Below, one piece after another: positions 1-8,931 of a stretch of 16,531 bases of DNA (position 1 is its first letter; each line of letters begins with the position of its first letter). A program made the translations under genes and the position numbers. The notes under the pieces were generated by a model. It was not told the origin of the DNA. It saw nothing but the letters and a program-made list of their open reading frames with translations, and did not search any database. The DNA is taken from contig CALAIO010000278.1 of the NCBI GenBank assembly GCA_937923355.1, positions 1 to 16,531 of the forward strand, given 5' to 3'. Source of the DNA: an uncultured Rhizobiaceae group bacterium. Its GTDB lineage: Bacteria; Pseudomonadota; Alphaproteobacteria; Rhizobiales; Rhizobiaceae.

Positions 1-716
1 ATACCCAGAACAGTTTTTTTACAGACCGTTTCTGTTGTCTCGCCTTCTGCAACCCCGAGCTTTTCATAGAGTTTTGAAAGCGCTGTTTCGACGCTTGCTC
101 CAATCCAGTTTAGAAAATTCTGTCGCATCGAAATGATTGCATTCAGACCGTTCTCAATCGTGCTGTCTGTCGCAAAAGGAATGAGCGCTGCATAGTGTTG
201 CGCGGCTTCACTTTTGTTGCCGCTTAAGACTTGGGCTCTTGCCTGCGTCAGCATGTTGGCCTGTTCAATTTCCTGTAGCGCTTCAAAGTGTCCAGGCACA
301 TTTGCTTCCAGTGGGAACTGATGCAAAAGGGATTCACAAAATGCGTGGATGGTTTGAATTTTCAGACCGCCGGGCGTATCCAGTGCCAGGGCAAAAAGCT
401 GTCTCGCACGGTGGCGAGATTTCGCATCTGCCTTTTGATTGGTAGTGTTGAAAATTTCTTCGTCCAGCTTTTCGTCATCCAGCATCGTCCACTGTGACAG
501 CGTACTGAACACACGGTTCTTCATGTTTGCAGCCGCTGCTTTTGTAAACGTAAGACAAAGAATTTTATCAGGCGCATTGCCAGCCAGCATCAAGCGAATG
601 ACGCGTTGCGTTAGCACATGCGTTTTACCGGAGCCTGCATTGGCTGACACCCATGCAGAATTTTCTGGGTTGGACGAAGCATATTGTTGCTCAAGCGTGG
701 GGAGAGGAATTTTCAT
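1..716 (-). CDS. addA: AddA helicase-nuclease subunit, N-terminal part (runs off the left edge)
   Basis: This is the N-terminal ~238 residues of the UvrD-like helicase and nuclease subunit of AddAB, the alphaproteobacterial counterpart of RecBCD that processes double-strand DNA ends for recombination. The visible part has a Q-motif-like stretch near residues 9-17, a Walker A loop ANAGSGKT at about 25-32, motif Ia CLTFTKAAAA at about 54-63, and the family segment IQTIHAFCESLL at about 120-131. Later helicase motifs and the C-terminal nuclease lie outside the window. The ATG (714-716) overlaps the addB TGA by four bases (ATGA). An AAGGGGA ribosome-binding site lies 6 bases upstream, inside addB, so translation is probably coupled. 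No frameshift is seen in the visible part. The call is very secure; only the remaining length is unknown. Confidence 0.96.
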   Translation of the reverse strand, partial: MKIPLPTLEQQYASSNPENSAWVSANAGSGKTHVLTQRVIRLMLAGNAPDKILCLTFTKAAAANMKNRVFSTLSQWTMLDDEKLDEEIFNTTNQKADAKSRHRARQLFALALDTPGGLKIQTIHAFCESLLHQFPLEANVPGHFEALQEIEQANMLTQARAQVLSGNKSEAAQHYAALIPFATDSTIENGLNAIISMRQNFLNWIGASVETALSKLYEKLGVAEGETTETVCKKTVLG

Positions 717-3700
717 GATTGATCCCCTTCGTCATCGCCAAACGACCATTCGCGCGTTCTGGCAAGATGATCATAGTCACCCGATATGTCGCCGTCCTTA
801 AAAGGCGCGCGCCTCGACAAATAGCCCTGATCCGGATTTTGGTATCCCGCAATCAGTTTTAAAAGCTCGGCTTCAGCATTGTTGATGATGTCATCAAGTG
901 TTCGATCTTTGTTGGCGATGGATTGCGCCTTAAACTCGGCTCCTCTGCGTAGCCGCATATAGGATAAATTATGGATGCCCGCTGAAGCGTCTTCCTTAAA
1001 CCCTGCACGTTTTGCAATAAGCCCTTCCAGTGCCAGTTGTGGGGAAAGTGTTTGCGCTTGTTTGATCGATGGTCCATTGCCGGTTTTATAATCAATAATA
1101 TGAAGAGAACCATCGTCGTTTATATCAATACGGTCAGCACGTGCACGTAAGTGAAACTGATTGTCAGCAAGCTTAATCGAACCTTCAATTTCACAAAGCG
1201 TTTTGCTAATCTTTTGTTTCAGATGATAGCTTTCTTCCCAGTTGATGTAAGCTTCTGCAATTTCATAAAACCGAAGTTGCCAAATGTTTGAAATATCTGG
1301 CGGAAGGTTTTCATCCTCAATATGTTCGTTAGAAAGTTCTTTTAAATAGGCAAGTCGTTCATGGGCTGGCATAGAAACGTCAATCGCTTCGACATAGTCC
1401 TGCATGATGGCATGATAAAGTATGCCTTTCAGCAGAGGGTCAGCATCTCGCTCCAAGGGATCGAGGGGCGCAAGTTTCAAAATACGTTTTGCATACAGTG
1501 CGTAAGGATCTCTGATCCAGGTTTCGATATCGGTGACAGCCAATGAGGTTGGACGCGCAGCTATCGGTGGTTTGGGTTTTGGTTGCTTAACGCGTTTGCT
1601 AGGTTCATTGTTCTTATCAAGAGCCTCTGCATAGCTGAGATATACCTGTCCTCGTCCTCTAAGCGCCTTTGTTTGTTCCTCACCAATCAAGGCCGTTAGC
1701 CGCTGTATCCATCGAGAAGCAACCGTGGGTGATTTATCAACCCTTGAAGCACGTGAAAGAAAAATCTCACCCTTGCCCATCAATTGCTGGAAGTCATGCG
1801 CTGCAAGGCCTGTACGTCTTTCAGGCGACGACATCCCCAATTCCTGCCGCATCAGACGGTTGAGGAAGGCGTCATTGCGCGTGGTTTGTGGCCAGGTTCC
1901 TTCATTCAAGCCTGCCAGAATGACGCGGTCATGTTCAAGCAAGCGGACTTCCAGGGGTCCATAAATATGCAATCTTGGGTGCGTATTGCCACGCGGTCTG
2001 GTGACAATACTTTTCAAGATGGCATCCAAAACCGATGGGAAGTCATAGGGTCTGAGCGTGAAGAGACCTTTGTCCAAAGAAAGCATGTCTTCAAAAAGAT
2101 GCTTCAATTCTCTGGCGCCTTCGCCAGCAAGAATAACCGACTGATCTTCTTCATTAAGCGACAAAGCTTCCGCCGCATTAGCCAGTTTCAGGAAATATGT
2201 TTCAAGCGAAACCTCATGCGTCTCTTCGCAAAGTTCAACCAAGGGTGCGAATATGCCATCAAGCCGACGGCAATATTCCATGAGGTCTTCAAAACCCTCA
2301 TCCATGATTGTTTGAACCTGACTTGAGATATATTTCACATCACCAAGTTGCTCTATGCGCTGGTGGAGAAACGCTTCAAATTTGTCGGGCAGTGGTTTGT
2401 TAATAACACCTCGCAATGCAATGAGTTCAAATTTGCGGGCAAGCGTCTCAGCTTGATATCTGTCATAGCCAGCGTTGCAGAGCGGATTTTTTAACAGGGA
2501 CGCAAGAGATGAGTTTTGAAACGGCAGAAAGCAGATTTGTGAGATCTGTCTTAAGAAAAGTGCAGCATCCGAATTTTTTAAGGGTGTGCCGCCAGTATCA
2601 TCCACATTAACGTTGAAGCGCTGAAGTTCCATTGAGACACGGCGCGCAAGGTTACGGTCAGGTGTTATGAGTGCAGCTGTCTTTTTGTCTTCAATCAGCA
2701 CTTCTCTCATGGCTATAGCAATCGCAAGCGCTTCCTGACGTTCGTTACCCGCCTCGATTAATGCAACCTTGGAAAGTGCCTCAGTTGTTTTTTGCGCATT
2801 CAGCTTGGTACTTTCGCTAAGCCATTCTGCTGTAAAGCTAGAGGGCGCCATCGCCAGACCAAGCAATTTTTGGCAATAGGTTTCGATATCGGATTGTTTA
2901 CCCAATTCGGTCACGTTTTCACGTTCAACGCCTAAGCCATAAAGCAATTGAGCCAAACCAAATTGCGGATGAGTTTCAAGGGTTGCCTGATCTTCCCCTT
3001 CCGCTTTGGAAAGCGCTTCCCATTCCAAATTTGAAATGGTTTTGTCGACACCTGGCAAAATGACTGCACCGTTTTTCAAGTTGGCTACAGCGTTTAGCAA
3101 TCTGCGCGTAGAGGCAACAGAACCGGTTGAACCGGCAACAATCACTGGCCCTTTGTTTCTGCCAGCCCGATAGTATTCAGTCCGTAATTTCAAGAGTTCC
3201 GCTGCACGTTCGGCAGGATCAAGCAGACCCTTTGAACGCAAATGCTCAGGCCATGCTTCCATGATGATATTAAGAAAAGTGGTGGTAAGCTTCCACCATT
3301 CAGCATGATTCTCAGGAACAATGTTTTGAACATTGGACCATTCAATTTCTTCCTGAGTAATTTGGCTTAGTAGAATGCTTAAATCCTGTGCAAGCAAAAT
3401 GGCGTCTGAACGTGAAGACGGGATCATGATGTCTTCATCACGGTAAATTCTGCGCGTCTCCTCCTCCATCGCATCAACCCAGTGCTGAACCAGGTTTGCA
3501 AGTAGCAGCGTTCGCTCCAGCGGCTTTATCTCTTCACCTGGCTGACCAAAGTGACTGGCATCAGGAGAAATTCCAAAATCTTCATCTCCCACATCCCCAA
3601 GCGTTTTGATATTGGGAAGCAAAACTGCTTCTTCGTCAAACGCACCCATGAAAGCGGTGGCAAGCGATCTTGCGGCACGTCGGTTTGGTACAAAGATGGT

Positions 3701-3898
3701 TGCTGTAGATAAAAGTAATGGATTTTTAAGCGGCTCAAAGCCTTCGATTAAACTGCCATCAAGCAGGCTTTCAACAAGTACTTGTAAAAAATCACAGTGC
3801 GAGGGAATCGAATAAATATTCGACAGCAATACTTTATTTTTGTTTGAAGCCTCGGTAATCGTCAACACTCCTGTTGAAGTGCTATGAGTTTTCTTCAA
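713..3898 (-). CDS. addB: AddB, double-strand break repair nuclease subunit (alphaproteobacterial type)
   Basis: This 1061-residue protein is the AddB partner of the adjacent AddA, of usual length for the alphaproteobacterial form. The N-terminus has a helicase-like fold without a Walker A loop: motif-Ia-like IFVPNRRAARSLA follows directly. A typical alphaproteobacterial segment VIVAGSTGSVASTRRLL and AVILPGVD lies in the first third. The C-terminus is a RecB-family PD-(D/E)XK nuclease: ADRID (D922) and IIDYKTG at 934-940 give the Asp and Lys catalytic residues. The last ~120 residues contain no cysteine, so the C-terminal iron-sulphur cysteines of Firmicutes AddB are absent. The start is a TTG overlapping the upstream TGA by four bases (TTGA), with AGAAG about 6 bases upstream. 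Family similarity seems to begin about 22 residues later, so a start further in cannot be excluded. Confidence 0.95.
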   Translation of the reverse strand: MKKTHSTSTGVLTITEASNKNKVLLSNIYSIPSHCDFLQVLVESLLDGSLIEGFEPLKNPLLLSTATIFVPNRRAARSLATAFMGAFDEEAVLLPNIKTLGDVGDEDFGISPDASHFGQPGEEIKPLERTLLLANLVQHWVDAMEEETRRIYRDEDIMIPSSRSDAILLAQDLSILLSQITQEEIEWSNVQNIVPENHAEWWKLTTTFLNIIMEAWPEHLRSKGLLDPAERAAELLKLRTEYYRAGRNKGPVIVAGSTGSVASTRRLLNAVANLKNGAVILPGVDKTISNLEWEALSKAEGEDQATLETHPQFGLAQLLYGLGVERENVTELGKQSDIETYCQKLLGLAMAPSSFTAEWLSESTKLNAQKTTEALSKVALIEAGNERQEALAIAIAMREVLIEDKKTAALITPDRNLARRVSMELQRFNVNVDDTGGTPLKNSDAALFLRQISQICFLPFQNSSLASLLKNPLCNAGYDRYQAETLARKFELIALRGVINKPLPDKFEAFLHQRIEQLGDVKYISSQVQTIMDEGFEDLMEYCRRLDGIFAPLVELCEETHEVSLETYFLKLANAAEALSLNEEDQSVILAGEGARELKHLFEDMLSLDKGLFTLRPYDFPSVLDAILKSIVTRPRGNTHPRLHIYGPLEVRLLEHDRVILAGLNEGTWPQTTRNDAFLNRLMRQELGMSSPERRTGLAAHDFQQLMGKGEIFLSRASRVDKSPTVASRWIQRLTALIGEEQTKALRGRGQVYLSYAEALDKNNEPSKRVKQPKPKPPIAARPTSLAVTDIETWIRDPYALYAKRILKLAPLDPLERDADPLLKGILYHAIMQDYVEAIDVSMPAHERLAYLKELSNEHIEDENLPPDISNIWQLRFYEIAEAYINWEESYHLKQKISKTLCEIEGSIKLADNQFHLRARADRIDINDDGSLHIIDYKTGNGPSIKQAQTLSPQLALEGLIAKRAGFKEDASAGIHNLSYMRLRRGAEFKAQSIANKDRTLDDIINNAEAELLKLIAGYQNPDQGYLSRRAPFKDGDISGDYDHLARTREWSFGDDEGDQS

Positions 3899-4671
3899 GC
3901 AGCACTTCTTGCGATGGCATCTTCTGCTTCACGTATCGCATCGGGCGTGCCTACATGCAACCAAAGACCTTCAAGACGTAGCCCGAAGAGACGTTCTTTT
4001 TCAAGAGCTTCGTTAAACTGTTGATTTAATGAAAAAGCACCTTTTGGTGCATGTTCAAAAACAGCTGGATTGAGTATGGCAGCGCCAGCATAGGCAAAAG
4101 GTGCTATTTTCTTTTCACAGCGTCGTTCAAGTCTTCCATCAGGATCCATACTGAAATCACCTTTGGAGCCAAAGCCAACCGCATTCGCCATTCCCGCAAG
4201 GAGTAACATGATGTCCATCTTATCATGCTGCCAGGTTTCAGCCATTCTGTTGAGATTTTGACGATAGCCTTCCACCCAAAACGAATCTGCATTTATCAGA
4301 TAAAAAGGCTCGTCCCCCAAAAGTGGCAAGGCATTGGCGATGCCGCCGCCAGAATCAAGAAGCTCCTCACGTTCATCTGATATGGTAATTTTCAGGTCAT
4401 TGCGATGTTTAACGTGATCCTCAATCTGATCTGCATGATAATGTACGTTTATAACCGCTTCTTTGACACCAGCCCGAACCAGTGCATCAAGCCCATGGTC
4501 CAGCAATGTTTTGCCATAAACCTCAACAAGAGGCTTTGGAATTTTATCTGTAATCGGACGCATTCTAGTGCCAAGACCAGCAGCGAGTACCATCGCTTTT
4601 TCAGGTCCTAAGTTGTTGGGCTTATGTGCAATTATATTCGTTTCTTGCATCTTTTCTCCTACGTCGGTCAT
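3895..4671 (-). CDS. murU: MurU-like nucleotidyltransferase (N-acetylmuramate-1-phosphate uridylyltransferase)
   Basis: This is a sugar-1-phosphate nucleotidyltransferase of 258 residues. It carries the signature LAAGLGTRMRP (29-39), DKIPKPL with Lys46, LDSGGGIANALPLLGD (105-120), metal-binding NAD at 127-129, and HVGTPD at 239-244. The pattern is closest to MurU of Pseudomonas, which makes UDP-MurNAc from MurNAc-1-phosphate in peptidoglycan recycling. The gene next to it encodes an AmgK-like kinase that would supply the substrate, which supports MurU over other sugar nucleotidyltransferases. Two starts are credible. ATG at 4671 has GGAG 7 bases upstream. ATG at 4650 has a stronger AGGAG 5 bases upstream and gives an N-terminus nearer the usual family length (251 residues). 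The stop overlaps the addB TTG start. Substrate is inferred; the enzyme class is certain. Confidence 0.85.
   Translation of the reverse strand: MTDVGEKMQETNIIAHKPNNLGPEKAMVLAAGLGTRMRPITDKIPKPLVEVYGKTLLDHGLDALVRAGVKEAVINVHYHADQIEDHVKHRNDLKITISDEREELLDSGGGIANALPLLGDEPFYLINADSFWVEGYRQNLNRMAETWQHDKMDIMLLLAGMANAVGFGSKGDFSMDPDGRLERRCEKKIAPFAYAGAAILNPAVFEHAPKGAFSLNQQFNEALEKERLFGLRLEGLWLHVGTPDAIREAEDAIARSAA
4651..4660 (-). promoter_or_regulatory. Internal Shine-Dalgarno for an alternative MurU start
   Basis: On the minus strand AGGAG (4656-4660) stands 5 bases before an in-frame ATG at 4648-4650. It lies inside the first seven codons of the longer reading from 4671, which has its own GGAG at 4679-4682. 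Both sites look functional. The downstream one gives the N-terminus more typical of the family. Confidence 0.5.
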
Positions 4672-4727
4672 CCTAGTTCTCCGACTTTTGAATTCTTTTC
4701 TATACGGGACTCAATGCTGTCTCTTTG

Positions 4728-6221
4728 TTACAGTTTTATTACACTATCAAGCCAGTGTTTATAAGGCTCCAGAATCGGGTGTTGAAGGCTTCTTTGAATG
4801 TAATCCTGCATGCGTGGCAGATGTTTCAAATATGCTGGTTTGCCATCACGCTCGTTAAGACGAATGAAAATACCCAGAATTTTCGTAGCGCGCTGTACAG
4901 CCATTATGGCGTAACTTTCGCGAAATACATTTTCGTCAAAGGCGTTGTCCTGAGCCATTCTGCATTTGATATAATGATTTATAAGCTCTGTTTCCAGTTG
5001 CAGGCTCACATCCACACGGGCATCTTGTGCAAGCGATGCAACGTCATATGCTGTTGGTCCGATCACTGCATCCTGGAAATCAATGACACCGATTCGGTTT
5101 GTGCCTGTTTGATCTGCTCGCCATAATATGTTTGGCGAGTGATAATCCCGCATCACTAGAGTTTTTTCATAAGACTGAATTTTTTCGGCATAGCCTCGCC
5201 ATAGTTCTTCGAACTGTAATGCCTGCTCGGCTTCTATTTTGGATCCTGATTGCGATGGCGCATACCATTGCAGGAGCAAGTCAACCTCAATCAGAATAGC
5301 TTCTTCGTCGTAGGATGGAATTTTATAAGTCTCACCAGATTTTAATTCTGCTTTGCTTTCAAATTCACACGCATGAAATGCTGCCAAAAACTCGATTGCC
5401 GCCATATATCGTTCAGTGATGGGCACTCTATTCTCATCGATGATACCCTCATCACCAAAATGCTCTATCAGCAACAAGCCTTCATCCAGATTTTGCGCTT
5501 TGATTGCAGGGGCAGCAAATCCCTTGTCTCTGATAAGCTCATCAATCGCAACAAACGCGGTCACGTCTTCCGCCAGGTGCGCGATTTTACTATAGGGTTT
5601 GCCATCCTTGATCGGGGGGCCATCTGGTAACGCAGGAGCATTCATCAAAAGCAATTGCTCGTTAGCGTGTTTTATCAGCTCATAACTGCGCGCAGATGCG
5701 TCCCCCATTAAAGGGTATCGGATAATATTGCGATAGTCAGCGTCCGACAGGAATTTGCGAATTAACAGGCTTCGCTTGATACGATTTAAGAGTTGCAAGT
5801 TGCCAGAAAAATTTAGTGCGCGCGCGCTATCGGTGGTTTCAGTGATCTCGATATGAATTGCTTCTTCTGGAATTTCATCAAAGCACTGCTCTGGCCATTC
5901 CATCAGGATGCAGCCCTTTTCTAGTGCATCTTCCCAGCCAAGTTCTTCAAGTTCATCCATGCTGGATATTCGGTATAAATCGAAATGAGATACAGCAGGC
6001 TTCGTTTCATAGGACTGACAGAGCGTATAGGTTGGGCTTGGCACTTCAAAGTTTTCGTCTTGTGCCAAGTGCCGAATGATGCCGCGCGCCAACACGCTTT
6101 TGCCAGTACCCAGATCGCCAGACAAACAAATAAAGTCTCCGCGCCCAAGCACCATGGCAATGTCTTTGCCGAGCTGCGTTGTTTCAGCTTCGCTAGCGGT
6201 GTTAAGAGCAAAAGCAACCAT
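4728..6221 (-). CDS. Fusion of TsaE (t6A-synthesis ATPase) with AmgK-like sugar kinase
   Basis: This is a two-domain, 497-residue protein. Residues 1-150 are TsaE, the ATPase of the TsaBDE complex that makes N6-threonylcarbamoyladenosine at tRNA position 37: Walker A GDLGTGKS (35-42), PSPTYTL (61-67), HFDLYR (79-84) and EWPE (108-111). Residues ~160-497 are an aminoglycoside-phosphotransferase-fold kinase with catalytic loop MRDYHSPNILW (357-367; D359, N364) and metal-binding IDFQD (380-384; D381). That domain resembles AmgK, the anomeric kinase for N-acetylmuramate and N-acetylglucosamine in cell-wall recycling. The MurU-like gene 56 bases downstream performs the next step. Fusions of this type are known in alphaproteobacteria. 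The ATG lies 4 bases after the divL stop and has no clear Shine-Dalgarno, suggesting coupled translation. The frame is continuous, with no sign that the fusion is an artefact. Confidence 0.9.
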   Translation of the reverse strand: MVAFALNTASEAETTQLGKDIAMVLGRGDFICLSGDLGTGKSVLARGIIRHLAQDENFEVPSPTYTLCQSYETKPAVSHFDLYRISSMDELEELGWEDALEKGCILMEWPEQCFDEIPEEAIHIEITETTDSARALNFSGNLQLLNRIKRSLLIRKFLSDADYRNIIRYPLMGDASARSYELIKHANEQLLLMNAPALPDGPPIKDGKPYSKIAHLAEDVTAFVAIDELIRDKGFAAPAIKAQNLDEGLLLIEHFGDEGIIDENRVPITERYMAAIEFLAAFHACEFESKAELKSGETYKIPSYDEEAILIEVDLLLQWYAPSQSGSKIEAEQALQFEELWRGYAEKIQSYEKTLVMRDYHSPNILWRADQTGTNRIGVIDFQDAVIGPTAYDVASLAQDARVDVSLQLETELINHYIKCRMAQDNAFDENVFRESYAIMAVQRATKILGIFIRLNERDGKPAYLKHLPRMQDYIQRSLQHPILEPYKHWLDSVIKL

Positions 6222-6225
6222 GGAA

Positions 6226-8796
6226 TTAAGCTGCTGCTGTAATTGAACTGTCGGCGCTGTATGGAACTTGTTTTATTTCAGGCTCAATCGGAATTCGGCA
6301 GATGAAACATGAGCCATTCGGGCTTGCATTTTCCACCTTCACGCTACCGCTGTGCATTTCAATAAAGCCACGCACAATGGAAAGCCCCAGTCCTGTGCCT
6401 TTTCTTGCCCCATCATGTGCCTGTGTTTCAAAGCGATCAAAAATGATTTCTTTCAAGTCTTCAGAAATGCCAGGCCCTTGGTCTATAACTTTGATTTCGT
6501 GGAAATCACCGTGGGTCTGAGCAGAAATTGTAATTGTACCGCCATCAGGAGAAAAGTTAACCGCATTGGATATGAGGTTTGTCAGAACTTGTGTAATCCG
6601 CAAATGATCTGCGATAATGTTCGTATTATCGGCAGATATTTCTGTTTTCATCTGTAGACTTTTTTGAGCAAATACAGGCTTAAAGGTAGAGGCAATGTCG
6701 TCCACTAATTCCTGCAGATTAAGGTCTGCAAGCTCTAGCGTCATTGATCCGGCATCAATAGATGCAAGGTCGAGAATGTCATCAACCATAGCGCGCAGTT
6801 CATCCGCAGATGAATTGATATGGGAGAGATATTCGGCTTGTTTTTCATTCATGGCGCCTATCTCAGCGGTTGCAAGCATTTCGCCAAAACCTGCAATATT
6901 GGTAAGTGGCGCTCGCAATTCATAAGATACGTGCTGAATGAATTTACTCTTCAATAAGTCGGAAGCCTCAAGCGCTTCTGCACGCTCCTTCAATGCTTTT
7001 TCAAAGTTTACATTCGCTGTGATGTCTGAGAGCGTCAACATGGACTGCCCATCAGGTAGCGGAACCAGTCTGTATTCGTAGGTAGAGCCGTTACGAAGCT
7101 CCAGCCTGCCTTTCAGGTCAGAGCGCTCATCGTCCAGCCCTGTAACCTTGCCAAGAATTTTTTGAAGATCATCCGGGTTGGCAATTGTCTCAGTCCATGC
7201 CTCAATAATTTTGACGATATGCAGCCCTTCATCGACTTCCAGATCTGTTGCATTCCACAAGGCTTCAAGGGTTGGATTAAACAGGCGCAATTTTCCATTG
7301 GAGCCAAACACTGCGACGGCTTCTGTCAGGTGATCAAGCGTTTCCCCCTGAACTTGCATAAGGGAATTGTAATTACTTTCAAGCGCCAGACGTTCTGTTA
7401 CGTTTTCAAAAACCCAGGTTGAGCCACCTTCGTTTCTTGGATTGGAGACAACACGAATGGTTTGTCCGTCCAACAGATGCCACCATTCTTCCTTGGGCTC
7501 TATTGCCTGATAAATATCTAACTGACTATCGCGCCATTTTCGCCAATCAGGATGAGCGGGTAAAAGTTTTCCTTCTCGCATCGTATCCAGAAGTTCTGCA
7601 TTCGAAGGTTGCGACTCAAGAAATGCTGTATCCAATTTCCATAGATGCTGAAATCCATTGTTGTGGAATATGAGCTTTTGGGACTTATCAAAAATGGCAA
7701 CTGCGGTTGCCAATTGGTCAAGCATTCGCGAGTGACCTTCGTTGGTTTCCTTTAGTGTACGGCTAATTTCGTCGACATCGCTTTTATCCAGTGCGATGCC
7801 TGCAAAACCAGCATCTCCCTTAACCGAAAAAACTTCCAACTTTTTGCGATCGCCAGCAACTGTTGCAGGAAGCACGCCTTGATAAAGGTCTTCAGTCTCT
7901 TGTGTCTTGCTAATTTTTTCGCGTTGTTCCTGATCAAACAGGTTCCAGTCTGTCCCGATAGCTTGCTTCGTATCGGAAAGTTCAAGCGCATCAGCATAAG
8001 CTTTATTGATCCAGGATAATTTGCCACCAGCATTGCGTAGCCAAATTGGCATCGGAAGCTGTTCAAATAGGTTTTCAATAGTTTTAAACTGGCCAACTAA
8101 TTCATGATGGTCGTTTTTAATACGAGCATATTCTAATCGTTCTGGCCCTATTTCGCGAATGCGTACAAAAGCGTAGCTGCCCGCAATACGTCCCTGCGCT
8201 TCTAGGATATCACCCTTTTTTGTCTTTAGCGTGGTATCAAAAGGAACGGCATTGGTACGTAATTCACGTTGTAGCGGGTCAAAAGTTTCGAAGGCTTCAG
8301 GTGCAAGCCAATTTTTAAACTTCAGGAATTTTTCTTCATCATCAGGTTTACCGTCATAAGAAGCAAGGGTTCCCAACACTTTAGGTGTTTCATTTTCACT
8401 GTTCCATACGATGATAGATTGGTCAGACACATTTACGAGTGCTTCATTACGATCATTTTGAGCGCGCAAGTTGGACAGACTACTTTTAAGTTGGGTGTTT
8501 TCTGTGCTGATACGGGTGCGCTCTCTGATTAGCCATGAAGCGGACATCAGTGCAAAACTCATTGCGCCGCCAAAAACAGCCAGCATGAGAATTTCTGTTG
8601 AATGCAAGGATTCCAGCAACCGATCCTTAAAGCTTAAAGCCTTTTCTTCCTGCGCAATTGCATGTGCAAAAGCCACAGGCAAACTGGCAAATACCAATCC
8701 TGCTTTTAACCCCAGTGTTTTTGTACGTGCAATAATTTGCTTACGCACAAAAGGTTTACGCCTTGCGATACTACTTGGTTTTAATAACCCCGGCAT
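6226..8796 (-). CDS. divL: DivL-type PAS-domain pseudo-histidine kinase (Tyr at the phosphoacceptor position)
   Basis: This 856-residue membrane-anchored sensor has hydrophobic segments at about 28-48 and 69-89, then a long PAS-like region (~115-600; clear PAS-type blocks near 240-345, 355-470 and 480-600). It ends in a HisKA/HATPase pair. The H-box reads HVSYELRAP (622-630): the normal histidine is Tyr625 (codon TAT, 6922-6924). This is the hallmark of DivL, the cell-cycle regulator that in Caulobacter binds DivK and controls CckA phosphorylation of CtrA. The ATP-binding boxes remain: N-box around N744, DQGPGIS (772-778) and GTGLGLS (800-806). The ATG has AGAGG about 9 bases upstream. It leads the unit running into tsaE-amgK, 4 bases away. 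Size is somewhat above Caulobacter DivL because of the sensor region. DivL identity rests on the tyrosine and architecture. Confidence 0.88.
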   Translation of the reverse strand: MPGLLKPSSIARRKPFVRKQIIARTKTLGLKAGLVFASLPVAFAHAIAQEEKALSFKDRLLESLHSTEILMLAVFGGAMSFALMSASWLIRERTRISTENTQLKSSLSNLRAQNDRNEALVNVSDQSIIVWNSENETPKVLGTLASYDGKPDDEEKFLKFKNWLAPEAFETFDPLQRELRTNAVPFDTTLKTKKGDILEAQGRIAGSYAFVRIREIGPERLEYARIKNDHHELVGQFKTIENLFEQLPMPIWLRNAGGKLSWINKAYADALELSDTKQAIGTDWNLFDQEQREKISKTQETEDLYQGVLPATVAGDRKKLEVFSVKGDAGFAGIALDKSDVDEISRTLKETNEGHSRMLDQLATAVAIFDKSQKLIFHNNGFQHLWKLDTAFLESQPSNAELLDTMREGKLLPAHPDWRKWRDSQLDIYQAIEPKEEWWHLLDGQTIRVVSNPRNEGGSTWVFENVTERLALESNYNSLMQVQGETLDHLTEAVAVFGSNGKLRLFNPTLEALWNATDLEVDEGLHIVKIIEAWTETIANPDDLQKILGKVTGLDDERSDLKGRLELRNGSTYEYRLVPLPDGQSMLTLSDITANVNFEKALKERAEALEASDLLKSKFIQHVSYELRAPLTNIAGFGEMLATAEIGAMNEKQAEYLSHINSSADELRAMVDDILDLASIDAGSMTLELADLNLQELVDDIASTFKPVFAQKSLQMKTEISADNTNIIADHLRITQVLTNLISNAVNFSPDGGTITISAQTHGDFHEIKVIDQGPGISEDLKEIIFDRFETQAHDGARKGTGLGLSIVRGFIEMHSGSVKVENASPNGSCFICRIPIEPEIKQVPYSADSSITAAA

Positions 8797-8931
8797 GTCC
8801 CCGGTCCTCTCGCCGCTCGATTCCCCAGACTGCCCTGCTTTGACACTTCCTTTATTAAATCAAATGATTCGTGGAAGTTTATGATTCTTAACACTTTAAA
8901 CAATTCGCGATTCGGCGTGAAGCCTTTTTGC
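8797..8931 (-). other. Region upstream of divL (promoter expected, not resolved)
   Basis: These 135 bases lie between the ahcY terminator and the divL ATG. Because of that terminator, divL should have its own promoter here. On the minus strand a weak candidate is TTGTTT, 16 bases, TAAACT around 8879-8906, but it matches the consensus poorly. I see no full CtrA box (TTAA-N7-TTAA), although TTAA half-sites occur. There is no ORF or RNA gene. Confidence 0.35.

Noticed and set aside
1784..2326. 180-codon open frame on the plus strand inside addB
   Set aside because: It lies antisense to a secure gene, has no family resemblance or Shine-Dalgarno that I can see, and its composition is what a reversed coding strand gives.
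8860..8910. CtrA binding site upstream of divL
   Set aside because: TTAA half-sites occur but spacing does not fit TTAA-N7-TTAA; expected by chance in AT-rich sequence.
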